From positions 52,974 through 116,973 of the forward strand of contig CBDUXP010000007.1 in the NCBI GenBank assembly GCA_965371225.1: DNA of 64,000 nucleotides. The letters are read 5' to 3'. Positions 24,839-32,967 of this stretch are shown in pieces (within the stretch, counting starts at the first letter, position 1; the number at the start of each line of letters is the position of its first letter). A model generated the notes under the pieces. That model did no database searches. It was not told the DNA's origin and saw nothing but the letters and a program-made list of their open reading frames with translations. This DNA comes from CBDUXP01 sp965371225 [NCBI: uncultured bacterium]. Lineage in GTDB: Bacteria; Abyssobacteria; SURF-5; CBDUXP01. A program made the translations under genes and the position numbers.

Positions 24839-24855
24839 CGTCTTCGGAGGCATAT

Positions 24856-26040
24856 ATGTGGCACATGATTCGACGTCCGGGGTGGATGATCTTGGTGGCC
24901 GGCCTCGCCGTGGGGTGCGGCCAGCGGGGAGAGGCGCCACCGCCCAGTCCGCCCTCCAGTCCGGAAGCCGCGGCCACGGAGATCCTTCTGGGAGTGGCGG
25001 CACCGTTCACCGGCGATGTGGCGCAGTTCGGCGTGAGCATTCGTAAGGGTGCCGACCTCATGGTGGAGGAAGTAAACGGGCGAGGCGGCATCCATGGCGC
25101 CCAGGTGAAATTGATCTATGAGAATGACGCCGGCAACCCCCAGGAAGCGGCTATCGTAGCCCGCAAATTGGCAAGCAACAGCGCGATCACCGCCGTCATC
25201 GGCCATTTCAACAGCTCGTGCTCCCTGGCCGGGAAGCCGATCTACAAGGCTGCGGAGATTCTCCAGTTCTCCCCCGCCAGCACGAATCCGATGGTGACGA
25301 AGGGCAGCGAGTGGACGTTTCGCAACATTTATGACGACGACTTTCAGGGGTACTCCCTTGCCCATTACGTGTACGACAGGTTGCATCTGCAATCCGTCGG
25401 CGTGTTCTACGACAACGACGACTATGGAATCGGCCTGAAGGATGCGTTCATCAGAGAGGCGAACAACCTCGGTATCGAGATCGTCGGTCTGGAGAGTTTC
25501 GAGCGCGACACGGTAGATTTCACGCCGCAACTGGTCAAGATCGGCGGCGCGAAACCTGAGGCCATCATCATTGGGGGCCTCTATACCCAAGCGGGGCAGA
25601 TCGCCGCCCAAGCCCGGCGCATGGGCCTGACGGCGCTCCTCCTGGGCGCCGACGGCCTGCACTCCATCGACCTCATCAAGATCGGCGGCGAGGCGACCGA
25701 AGGGATGCTCATCACGGTCCCCTTCCTCATGGAGCTGGGGGACGACAACACGAAGGCTTTCGTGGCGCGGTATCAGGCCAAGTACAACGAGGACCCCGAT
25801 TCCTGGTCCGCCCTGTCGTACGACGCGGTGGGCACGGTGTTGACCGCCATCGAGCGGGTCGGCACGAACCGGCGGGCGGTGCGCGACGCGGTGGCGGCTA
25901 TGGACTCGCCGGAGACGGGATACCAGGGGGTCACGGGCGTGTCGTACTTCGACGCGCAAGGCGACACGCGGAAGCCCGTGCACGTGGCCACGATCAGGGA
26001 TGGGGCCTTCGTCCCCGCGGAGCTGCAACTGCTGGACTAG
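24856..26040 (+). CDS. livK: ABC transporter substrate-binding lipoprotein, branched-chain amino-acid type
   Basis: A 394-residue periplasmic binding protein. ATG 24856 is preceded by a strong CGGAGG and gives a lipoprotein signal with lipobox LAVGC. The family pattern is clear: LLGVAAPFTGDVAQFG, VEEVNGRGGIHGAQVKL, VIGHFNSSCSLA, and the two-lobed type I fold to the end. LIV-family proteins bind branched-chain amino acids but also amides, urea or aromatic compounds, so the true ligand is open. It is the first component of a five-gene transporter set. Confidence 0.92.
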   Translation: MWHMIRRPGWMILVAGLAVGCGQRGEAPPPSPPSSPEAAATEILLGVAAPFTGDVAQFGVSIRKGADLMVEEVNGRGGIHGAQVKLIYENDAGNPQEAAIVARKLASNSAITAVIGHFNSSCSLAGKPIYKAAEILQFSPASTNPMVTKGSEWTFRNIYDDDFQGYSLAHYVYDRLHLQSVGVFYDNDDYGIGLKDAFIREANNLGIEIVGLESFERDTVDFTPQLVKIGGAKPEAIIIGGLYTQAGQIAAQARRMGLTALLLGADGLHSIDLIKIGGEATEGMLITVPFLMELGDDNTKAFVARYQAKYNEDPDSWSALSYDAVGTVLTAIERVGTNRRAVRDAVAAMDSPETGYQGVTGVSYFDAQGDTRKPVHVATIRDGAFVPAELQLLD

Positions 26041-26062
26041 CCCCTCCCCCCCTGCGCGACCC

Positions 26063-27190
26063 ATGGAATACCTGATTCTGGGCCTCTCCATCGGAGGGGC
26101 CTATGCCTTAATCGCCGTCGGGTACACCATGGTGTACGGCATTATTCAACTGATCAACTTCGCGCACGGCGAAATTTTCATGTTCGGCGCGTTCTGCACG
26201 TTCGCGTTCATCGTGCCGACGGCCACTCGCGAGAGCACGGCCATGGCCGGGGTCATGGGGCTCGTGTTCCTGGTGGTCGGGAATTTCGCCGCGGCCCCGC
26301 GCATTCGGTCCATGCCGCTCCGCCTCCCCCTGGTGGCGCTCGGCGCGGGGGCCTTGGCCCTGGGGTTCTACCAACTCTGCATCCACCACATCAGCTTCCA
26401 TTTCGCCGTGCCCCTGGCGATGGTGTTCACGGCGTGTCTGGGCGTCGCGGTCGACCGGCTCGCCTACGCGCCCCTGCGCCACGCCCCGCGCCTGGCGCCG
26501 CTGATCACCGCCATCGGCACCTCGCTGTTGCTGAGCAATCTGATGATGGTCATCTGGGGTGCCCGGACGCGCGCCTACCCGGAGGAGTACATTCCGGACA
26601 TCCTCACCGTGCCGCTCACGGTGCGCGGGGAATTCTTCACCGAAGAGATGCGCCACGCCATGACGTGGTCGGAATTGCTCTTGGAGCGGCACGAGATTCG
26701 CCTGTGGGGCGACCAGGTCGTCACCATTCTGAGCGCGTCCGTGTTTGTGACGTCCGTGGTGCTCATGATGCTGCTGAACCTGATCGTGCACCGGACGAAA
26801 CTGGGCCGGGCCATGCGGGCGTGCGCGGAGGACAAAGCGGTGGCCGCGCTCATGGGCGTCAACGTGGACCGGACGATTGCCGCGACGTTCGCCATCGGCT
26901 CCGCCCTGGCAGCCGTGGGGGGCGCCCTGTACGCCCTGAACTACCGGAGCTTGAAGCCGACCATGGGCTTCTGGGTGGGCGTCGTCGCGTTCTCCGCGGC
27001 CGTCCTCGGTGGCATCGGGAACCTCACGGGCGCCATGCTCGGCGGCTTCATCATCGGCGTCGCCGCGGCATTCGCCACGCCGTTGGGCGTCTCCAATTGG
27101 AGTAACGGCGTCGCCTTCGCCATCATGATTCTCGTCATCATCTTCCGGCCCAGCGGACTGTTCGGCCGCGCGACGGCGAAGCGAGCCTGA
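26063..27190 (+). CDS. livH: branched-chain amino-acid-type ABC permease LivH
   Basis: A 375-residue membrane permease. It opens with the family's LILGLSIGGAYALIAVGYTMVYG and INFAHGEIFMFGAF, and has the ATP-binding-protein contact LGRAMRACAEDKAVAALMGVNVD near the end. It is longer than usual (about 290-310): roughly 60 additional residues with two extra hydrophobic segments lie between the first span group and VDRLAYAPLR. Its start is 22 bases after the livK stop and livM begins one base after its own stop. Confidence 0.93.
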   Translation: MEYLILGLSIGGAYALIAVGYTMVYGIIQLINFAHGEIFMFGAFCTFAFIVPTATRESTAMAGVMGLVFLVVGNFAAAPRIRSMPLRLPLVALGAGALALGFYQLCIHHISFHFAVPLAMVFTACLGVAVDRLAYAPLRHAPRLAPLITAIGTSLLLSNLMMVIWGARTRAYPEEYIPDILTVPLTVRGEFFTEEMRHAMTWSELLLERHEIRLWGDQVVTILSASVFVTSVVLMMLLNLIVHRTKLGRAMRACAEDKAVAALMGVNVDRTIAATFAIGSALAAVGGALYALNYRSLKPTMGFWVGVVAFSAAVLGGIGNLTGAMLGGFIIGVAAAFATPLGVSNWSNGVAFAIMILVIIFRPSGLFGRATAKRA

Positions 27191-27191
27191 C

Positions 27192-28235
27192 ATGCTCGAG
27201 GCCGCGAAACGGTACCGGCAACGCGTCACCGCCCTCGGAGACCGATTCCTCCGCAACCATCCGTGGATGCTGCTGGCGGTGCTGGTAGTCGCGATCCTGC
27301 TGGCCCCGCGCGTGATGAGCCCGCCCGTGTTGAACATCGCCATCCTAATCGGGATGTACATGATCGCCGCGTCGGGATTGAACGTGACCGTCGGCATTAC
27401 CGGGCTGCTCGACCTGGGTTATGTGGGGTTCCTAGCAATCGGCGCTTATACGACCGCGGTCGCGGCGACCACCTACGAGATCAACTACTGGATCGCCCTG
27501 GCGCTGGGCACGGCGCACGCGGCCCTGTGGGGCGTGCTGCGCGGCGCGCCGACCCTCCGCCTCACGGGCGACTACTTCGCCATCGTGACCTTCGGTTGTG
27601 CGGAGCTCGCGTGGCTCGCCATTCGGAACCTGGACGGCCTGACTCGTGGAGCGCGGGGCTTTCCGGACATTACGCCGCCGTCGATCCTGGGGCGCGAATT
27701 TGCGATCGATCCGCCCGTCGCCTACTGGTATCTGGTCATGGGGCTGACCGTGGCCACGGTGTTCATCATCCGCCGGCTGGTGTATTCGCGGGTCGGCCGG
27801 GCCTGGATGGCGATCCGCGAAGACGAGACCGCCGCCGCCTGTCTGGGCGTGAACGTCCAGCAGTACAAGACCTATGCGTTCGCGATCAGCGCCGGCCTGG
27901 GGGGCCTCGCGGGCGGCTTCTACGCCGGCTACCTGCAAAACCTGCACCCCGACAGTTTCAAGTTCCTCGAATCCGTCTGGATTCTCTGCATGGTCGTGAT
28001 CGGGGGCATGGGCAGCGTCACCGGAGCGCTGCTGGGCGCGATCATCTTTGTCACGGTTCGGGAACTGCTGCGCGACGTGCTCGGCCGGGTAAACCTGCCG
28101 GCGGAGTCGCTGTATCTGCTGTTCGGCATGGCGCTCGTATTCATGATGCGTTTCCGGCCGGAAGGGCTGATCAACACCCGCACCATGCGCGCGGAATTGC
28201 ACGCCACCACGGCAGATGGCGCCCCCCGTGCGTGA
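27192..28235 (+). CDS. livM: branched-chain amino-acid-type ABC permease LivM
   Basis: A 347-residue permease partner of LivH. Motifs include GLNVTVGITGLLDLGYVGFLAIGAYT, split here as LLDLGYVGFLAIGAYT; RLTGDYFAIVTFG; the cytoplasmic coupling helix GRAWMAIREDETAAACLGVNV; and IGGMGSVTGALLGA. About nine or ten membrane helices are predicted by eye. It directly follows livH and its 3' end overlaps the likely livG start. Confidence 0.93.
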   Translation: MLEAAKRYRQRVTALGDRFLRNHPWMLLAVLVVAILLAPRVMSPPVLNIAILIGMYMIAASGLNVTVGITGLLDLGYVGFLAIGAYTTAVAATTYEINYWIALALGTAHAALWGVLRGAPTLRLTGDYFAIVTFGCAELAWLAIRNLDGLTRGARGFPDITPPSILGREFAIDPPVAYWYLVMGLTVATVFIIRRLVYSRVGRAWMAIREDETAAACLGVNVQQYKTYAFAISAGLGGLAGGFYAGYLQNLHPDSFKFLESVWILCMVVIGGMGSVTGALLGAIIFVTVRELLRDVLGRVNLPAESLYLLFGMALVFMMRFRPEGLINTRTMRAELHATTADGAPRA

Positions 28236-29019
28236 TCGGCTGCCCATGCTCCGCGTCGAGCACCTCACCCAGCGGTTCGGGGGCGTCGTGGCGCTCAACG
28301 ACGTGTCGTTCGAGGTGTACCCGGGGGAGATCGCCAGCCTCATCGGCCCGAACGGTGCCGGGAAGACCTCCCTGTTCAACGTGGTAACCGGGTTGTACGA
28401 GCCCGCGGACGGTGCGGTGCGATTCGGCGTGGATGAACCTCAAGACCTCACGCATCTGTCCCCGAATGCCATTACGCGGCTCGGCATTGCGCGGACTTTT
28501 CAGAATCTGCGGTTGTTCAACAACCTCACGGTGCTCGATAACGTCATGATCGGCCGGCACTGCCGGCTGTACTCGCGCATGGTGGGCGCCGTGCTTCGGA
28601 CCGCGTCCCAGCGCAAGGAGGAGGCCGAAGCCCGAGACGCGGCGCTCGCCCTGTTGGCTTACGCGGGCCTCGAGGAGCAGGCGCATGGCCTGGCCAATGG
28701 GCTGCCTTTTGGGGACGCGCGACGCCTGGAGATTGCGCGGGCGCTGGCGGCGGACCCGAAGCTGCTACTCCTGGACGAACCGGCCGCGGGCATGAATCCC
28801 ATCGAGTCACAAGCGCTCATGGAATTCGTGCGGGATATCCGCGGACGGGGCATCACTATTCTGCTCATCGAGCATGACATGCAGGTCGTGATGGGCATCA
28901 GCGACCGCGTGATCGTGTTCGACCACGGCGTCAACATCGCGGAGGGGAAGCCCGAGGAGATTCAGCGCCACCCCCAAGTCATCGAGGCGTATCTTGGGAC
29001 GGGATCGGATCAAGCCTAG
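28216..29019 (+). CDS. livG: branched-chain amino-acid-type ABC ATPase LivG
   Basis: A 267-residue ATPase. Walker A is GPNGAGKTS, Walker B LLLDEPAAGMN and the switch His is in IEHDMQVV; the ABC signature is unusual, NGLPFGDARRLEIARAL in place of the standard LSGGQ (LivG proteins often read LPYGxQR). The ATG at 28216 overlaps livM by 20 bases; an in-frame ATG at 28246 (MLRVEHLTQRFGG) would avoid the overlap and may be the true start. Its stop TAG overlaps the livF GTG by one base. Confidence 0.92.
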   Translation: MAPPVRDRLPMLRVEHLTQRFGGVVALNDVSFEVYPGEIASLIGPNGAGKTSLFNVVTGLYEPADGAVRFGVDEPQDLTHLSPNAITRLGIARTFQNLRLFNNLTVLDNVMIGRHCRLYSRMVGAVLRTASQRKEEAEARDAALALLAYAGLEEQAHGLANGLPFGDARRLEIARALAADPKLLLLDEPAAGMNPIESQALMEFVRDIRGRGITILLIEHDMQVVMGISDRVIVFDHGVNIAEGKPEEIQRHPQVIEAYLGTGSDQA

Positions 29020-29732
29020 TGCTGGACGTGCGCGACCTGGTAGTGGCCTACGGGGCGATCGAGGCGCTGCATGGGGTGTCCTTCGGCGTGGAAGAAGGCG
29101 AGATCGTCACGCTCATCGGGGCCAACGGCGCGGGGAAGACTACGGCGTTGCACGCTATCTCCCGCCTGGTCAATGCGAAGGCCGGCGCCATCCACTTCGC
29201 TGGCCAGCCGATTCACGAAGAATTGCCGGGCCGGGTCGTCGCTTTGGGCATCAGCCAAGTGCCGGAAGGGCGACGATTGTTTCAGGAAATGACGGTGCTG
29301 GAGAATTTGCAGATGGGTGCGTACCTCCGCGCGGCGGGCCCGGAAGTCCGCGCCGATATCGACCTGTCGTTCTCGTACTTTCCGATCCTGCGGGAGCGCG
29401 CCGGCGCGCGGGCCGGCACGCTCAGCGGCGGCGAGCAACAGATGCTCGCCATCGCCCGTGGCCTCATGGCGCGGCCGCGGCTCCTGCTCCTGGATGAACC
29501 CTCGCTCGGGTTGGCCCCGAAACTCGTGGAACAGATCTTCGGCATCATCCAGCGGATCAATGGGGACGGCACCACCATCCTCCTGGTGGAGCAGAATGCG
29601 CGTATGGCCCTGAGTATTGCGGACCGGGCATACGTGCTGGCGAGCGGCAACGTGCACATGACCGATACGGGGGCCGCCTTGCTGCGGAATGATGACGTGC
29701 GCCGTACGTACCTCGGCGAAACGAGCGGCTAG
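29019..29732 (+). CDS. livF: branched-chain amino-acid-type ABC ATPase LivF
   Basis: A 237-residue ATPase that pairs with LivG. It has Walker A GANGAGKTT, the LivF-typical QVPEGRRLFQEMTVLENL, signature LSGGEQQMLAIARGLM, Walker B LLLLDEPSLGL and VEQNARMAL. The GTG start at 29019 shares a base with the livG stop. Its stop overlaps the convergent Nudix gene's stop by four bases, so it ends the operon that begins with the HDAC-like gene. Confidence 0.93.
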   Translation: MLDVRDLVVAYGAIEALHGVSFGVEEGEIVTLIGANGAGKTTALHAISRLVNAKAGAIHFAGQPIHEELPGRVVALGISQVPEGRRLFQEMTVLENLQMGAYLRAAGPEVRADIDLSFSYFPILRERAGARAGTLSGGEQQMLAIARGLMARPRLLLLDEPSLGLAPKLVEQIFGIIQRINGDGTTILLVEQNARMALSIADRAYVLASGNVHMTDTGAALLRNDDVRRTYLGETSG

Positions 29733-30184
29733 GGCGTTTCGGACGAGGCGTCCCCCGCTGCCAGAAGGTGCAGCAGCGCGCCCTGTCCCCCCGCGAGGTC
29801 ACCAAGGGCCGCATCGTTCAACGCCAGCCAGAAGAATTCGAACACCACCGGCGGGCCGCCGTCGGACCGGTGCCGTTCCACGTGGTGCCACTCCGCGGGA
29901 GGTTCGGCCCGAAGACCCACGTGAAATACATGCCGTTCCTGTACCTCCGCCCGGACCGGTGACAGGTCGAACTCGGTTACACCAAGCAGGCGGGGGGCGG
30001 GAAGATCGGTCAGGCCCGTCTCTTCGTGGATCTCGCGCAGCACCGCCTGGGCAGGCGCCTCACCCGCCTCGACTGTCCCCGCAGGCACCTGCAAGCCCGC
30101 GTCAGGTATATCTCGCTGCCGGAATACCAGGAGCCGGCCCGCCCAGGTGATGTAAGCGAGCACCTTCGTGACGCGCGTGCTCAT
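29729..30184 (-). CDS. Nudix hydrolase
   Basis: A 151-residue Nudix-fold protein. The Nudix box starts GTVEAGEAPAQAVLREIHEE and ends TGL, meeting the Gx5Ex7REUxEExGU pattern with all metal-binding glutamates. ATG 30184 (MSTRVTKVLAYITW) is preferred over an upstream GTG at 30217. The likely role is hydrolysis of a nucleoside-diphosphate derivative; the exact substrate cannot be told from the sequence. It lies 54 bases after the SCP2 gene's stop on the same strand. Confidence 0.88.
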   Translation of the reverse strand: MSTRVTKVLAYITWAGRLLVFRQRDIPDAGLQVPAGTVEAGEAPAQAVLREIHEETGLTDLPAPRLLGVTEFDLSPVRAEVQERHVFHVGLRAEPPAEWHHVERHRSDGGPPVVFEFFWLALNDAALGDLAGGQGALLHLLAAGDASSETP

Positions 30185-30238
30185 GGTGCGTTCGCGGAAC
30201 CGCCGGTCATCGCCCACCGGGGACGGCCCGCGCCCGAC

Positions 30239-30664
30239 TCAGGCTACCAGATGTTCGTACCCGTTCTCGTCCAACCACTCGCGAAACATCTTGTACACGG
30301 GCTTCGTGATGGGAATGAGCTTGAGAGCTTTGGCGATCTTGCCCTTCGTCTTGATCTGACCGCGGGCGATAGCGATGGGCACGTTGACCTTCCCCTGGAA
30401 ATAGCGAATGGCGACGTCTGAATCCATCATCATTTCCACGTCCGGGTCCCAGTCCCGTTGCTTGTCGCCCCAGATCCAGTGCAGATGTTGGCCAGTCTCG
30501 ACGGGGTCATCCTCCGCCGCGACCGCGTTCAGTATGAGTTTCATGTCTGGGAAAATGAACCGTTGGGGCACCCGCGCGCGTCGGAGCCGCGGTCCCATTT
30601 TGGCGTCGGTGCTCATCAGGTCCATCACGGCGTCCATGACCGTCCTGAATTCTTCTTTATCCAT
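30239..30664 (-). CDS. SCP2 sterol-binding-domain protein
   Basis: A 141-residue protein with an SCP2-like fold: DMKLILNAVAAED, DSDVAIRYFQGKVNVPIAIARGQ in part, and KGKIAKALKLIPITKPVYKMF. SCP2 domains bind lipids or acyl-CoA in a hydrophobic tunnel. It is 16 bases downstream of the second ArsA-family ATPase gene and is probably its cotranscribed partner. A lipid-handling role for this small cluster is an inference. Confidence 0.78.
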   Translation of the reverse strand: MDKEEFRTVMDAVMDLMSTDAKMGPRLRRARVPQRFIFPDMKLILNAVAAEDDPVETGQHLHWIWGDKQRDWDPDVEMMMDSDVAIRYFQGKVNVPIAIARGQIKTKGKIAKALKLIPITKPVYKMFREWLDENGYEHLVA

Positions 30665-30680
30665 CGATCTCTCCCGCCTT

Positions 30681-31877
30681 CTACGGCCGGCCCCGAATGC
30701 CCTCTGCCCCCAGGAGGTGCTCGTTCATGAGGGTCAGGCCTTGAATATCATAGATGTCCTGCGCGAAATACGGAATAGGGAGTACGAACTCGGACTTGCG
30801 GCAGTAAGCGCGCAATCGCTCGACGGCCTGGCGATCGGCGTCGGCCAACTGCTGAAAGTTGTCGAACGTCTCCGCAAGCTGGGCGCCCAGCCGATCGAAT
30901 GCCGCGCCTTCTGTGGCGCTGCGCCCTAGGGCGGCCAGGGCGGCCATGCCTTCCCCATCCCGGCGCCAACGGGTGTAGGCGGATTTCATGCCCCGGCGCG
31001 ACAGGTAATTCTCATGCACCTTATTGACGATGAAGCCGCCGAACGGCATCCGGTAGTCCTTCAGCTTGTCATAGAAAAAGATGGACTCCTCCAGCGTCAG
31101 GTCCTCGGGGCTCGTCACCAAGAGGAAGACCGTCGCCTTGCTCCGGAGGATGCGGCTGACCTTCGCCGCGCGCTCTTTGAAGCCGTCGTACATACCTTCA
31201 AAACCCAGAAAGAACTCCGACACAATCTTCAACACGGTCAAGCCGGTGACTTTCTCCAGGGCGCTCAGGACCGTTCGCGTGCCGCGCTGCATCACCCGCA
31301 GCCCCGCCCCCGCCACGCCGAAGTACGGCTTGAGAAACCATTGCAGGATCGAGCCGTCCAGAAACTCCGTCATGCGTGTTGGAGCATCCAGAAAATCCAG
31401 AGCGTGGCGCGTGGGCGGTGTGTCCAGCACGATCAAATCGTATTCCCCTTCGAGGTGCAGTTCGTACAGCTTCTCCATCGCCATGTACTCCTGCGAACCC
31501 GCCAACGCGTTTGAAATGTTCTGATACAGGAGATTGCCAAGAATACGGTCGGCGATCTCGGGCGAAGGGGCGTGCCGCCCCACCAAGTCATCGAACGTGC
31601 GCTTGGTATCCAACATCATCGCCCACAGCGTCCCCCGCATCTCCAACCCCGCTTGGGCGCACTTGTCGCGGGGAACTTGCCGCGCCTCGTTGCCCAACTC
31701 CGACAGGCCGAGGGAGTTGGCCAAGCGCTTGGCAGGATCAATCGTCAGGACAAGGGCGTTCAGACCCTGATCCGCCGCGGCCAGCGCCAGGGACGCCGCC
31801 GTCGTGGTCTTGCCGACCCCCCCGCTGCCGCAGCACACGACAATTCGTTTCGAGTCGAGACAATCGCGCAGATTCAT
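30681..31877 (-). CDS. ArsA/GET3-family ATPase (2)
   Basis: A 398-residue P-loop ATPase of the ArsA family. The deviant Walker A is GSGGVGKTTTAASLAL, followed by LVLTIDPAKRLANSLGL and switch II YDLIVLDTPPTRHALDFL. It lacks the CxxC dimer motif and the arsenite-binding cysteine triad of ArsA1-A2, and no ars gene is near. It overlaps the first ArsA-like gene by four bases. Paired genes of this type are known in deltaproteobacteria and actinobacteria, with no firmly established function. Confidence 0.88.
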   Translation of the reverse strand: MNLRDCLDSKRIVVCCGSGGVGKTTTAASLALAAADQGLNALVLTIDPAKRLANSLGLSELGNEARQVPRDKCAQAGLEMRGTLWAMMLDTKRTFDDLVGRHAPSPEIADRILGNLLYQNISNALAGSQEYMAMEKLYELHLEGEYDLIVLDTPPTRHALDFLDAPTRMTEFLDGSILQWFLKPYFGVAGAGLRVMQRGTRTVLSALEKVTGLTVLKIVSEFFLGFEGMYDGFKERAAKVSRILRSKATVFLLVTSPEDLTLEESIFFYDKLKDYRMPFGGFIVNKVHENYLSRRGMKSAYTRWRRDGEGMAALAALGRSATEGAAFDRLGAQLAETFDNFQQLADADRQAVERLRAYCRKSEFVLPIPYFAQDIYDIQGLTLMNEHLLGAEGIRGRP

Positions 31878-32857
31878 GCGAGGTCGACCGCGTCCAACCG
31901 CTCCTCAAGACTCGTGGAGACCGTGTCCACGAGGTCGAAGTCCAGGCTGCTTGAAAAGACGAAGGGAACCTCGACGGCCACGTGCCGGATCTCCCGTGTG
32001 AGTTTGGTGATGTACTTCTCGTTCAGGGCGCGCCGCCGGACTGCGGCGTCCATACAGGCGATCATGGCCTGTACGAGCGCCGCGTCCCGCGGGGGAAGCT
32101 CAGCGGTGTCCAGGCGCGCGGACAACTCCGCCAGGGTAGCCTGCTGAGCCGCGCTTAACACCTTGGGATATACCCCGTTGATGATCAGGCTAGCCAGGGG
32201 AATGCCCAATTCCCCCTCGATCGCGTGATACATTTCGATGGCTTCATTAGCCGGCATGTCCTCGGCCAGCGTGACCAGTAAAAACCGCGTGCGGCGCTTG
32301 TCTTTCAAGAGCGCGATGATCTTTTCCGCTTGCTTGAAAATGGGGCCCATCTTCAGCGTCTTCTTCACCAGATACGGGACGCGGAGAAAGGAAATGCCAT
32401 GGCCGGTGGCCGGGGCATCGACGATAATGAGGTCCCACTTGGGCTTCGCCGACCGGCGCGTGCGGCGTTCCTCTTCCAGCATTCGGATTCGGCCGAGCGT
32501 CACGAGTTCCTTCAGCCCCGGGGCGGCCGCCACGAAATATCGATAGATGGGGCTCTCCACCACCTGGCGGGCCAACGCGCGCAGCGGCACCTGGGACTGA
32601 ATGAATTCGTCCATCACGCGCTCGGGATGCAGATTCACTGCCCAGACGTTCTCAAATACCTGGCGCCCGTCATGCCCCACCTCCGGCGCGCCGAAGAGCT
32701 GGGAAATCCGCTCCTTGGAATCGAGTTCGACAGCCAGCACGCGTTTGCCCCGGCGAGCGGCCATGAGGGCCGTGGCCGCCACCACGGTGCTTTTCCCCAC
32801 GCCGCCTTTGCCCGATACGATCAGGAGGCGTTTATTGAGCAGACCGGTTACATTCAC
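31874..32857 (-). CDS. ArsA/GET3-family ATPase (1)
   Basis: A 327-residue ArsA-family ATPase with the classical Walker A GKGGVGKSTVVAATALMAA, LAVELDSKERISQLFG, and switch II WDLIIVDAPATGHGISFL. It differs from its neighbour in the P-loop (GKGGVGKS against GSGGVGKT) and is about 70 residues shorter, so the two may form a heterodimer like ArsA1/ArsA2 domains. It begins 110 bases after the ptsI stop, in a gap where I see no terminator. Confidence 0.88.
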   Translation of the reverse strand: MNVTGLLNKRLLIVSGKGGVGKSTVVAATALMAARRGKRVLAVELDSKERISQLFGAPEVGHDGRQVFENVWAVNLHPERVMDEFIQSQVPLRALARQVVESPIYRYFVAAAPGLKELVTLGRIRMLEEERRTRRSAKPKWDLIIVDAPATGHGISFLRVPYLVKKTLKMGPIFKQAEKIIALLKDKRRTRFLLVTLAEDMPANEAIEMYHAIEGELGIPLASLIINGVYPKVLSAAQQATLAELSARLDTAELPPRDAALVQAMIACMDAAVRRRALNEKYITKLTREIRHVAVEVPFVFSSSLDFDLVDTVSTSLEERLDAVDLA

Positions 32858-32967
32858 GCCACGAACTCCCGCTGGACGGGCGAGCCGCTCATCCCGGCCT
32901 GTCGCCGGCTTACAGCCGCCTGCACCGTGGGCACGGGCGCTGAGAAATGAGTGAATCCGGCAATCAG

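Noticed and set aside
24769-26091. Minus-strand frame of 440 codons opposite livK
   Set aside because: No motif; fully antisense to a binding-protein gene with a lipobox and ribosome-binding site.
26108-27397. Minus-strand frame of 429 codons opposite livH and the start of livM
   Set aside because: His/Arg/Asp-rich without any recognisable domain; livH is certain on the plus strand.
30681-32857. Arsenite efflux ATPase assignment for the two ArsA-like genes
   Set aside because: No arsenite-binding cysteine set and no arsB, arsC or arsR nearby.
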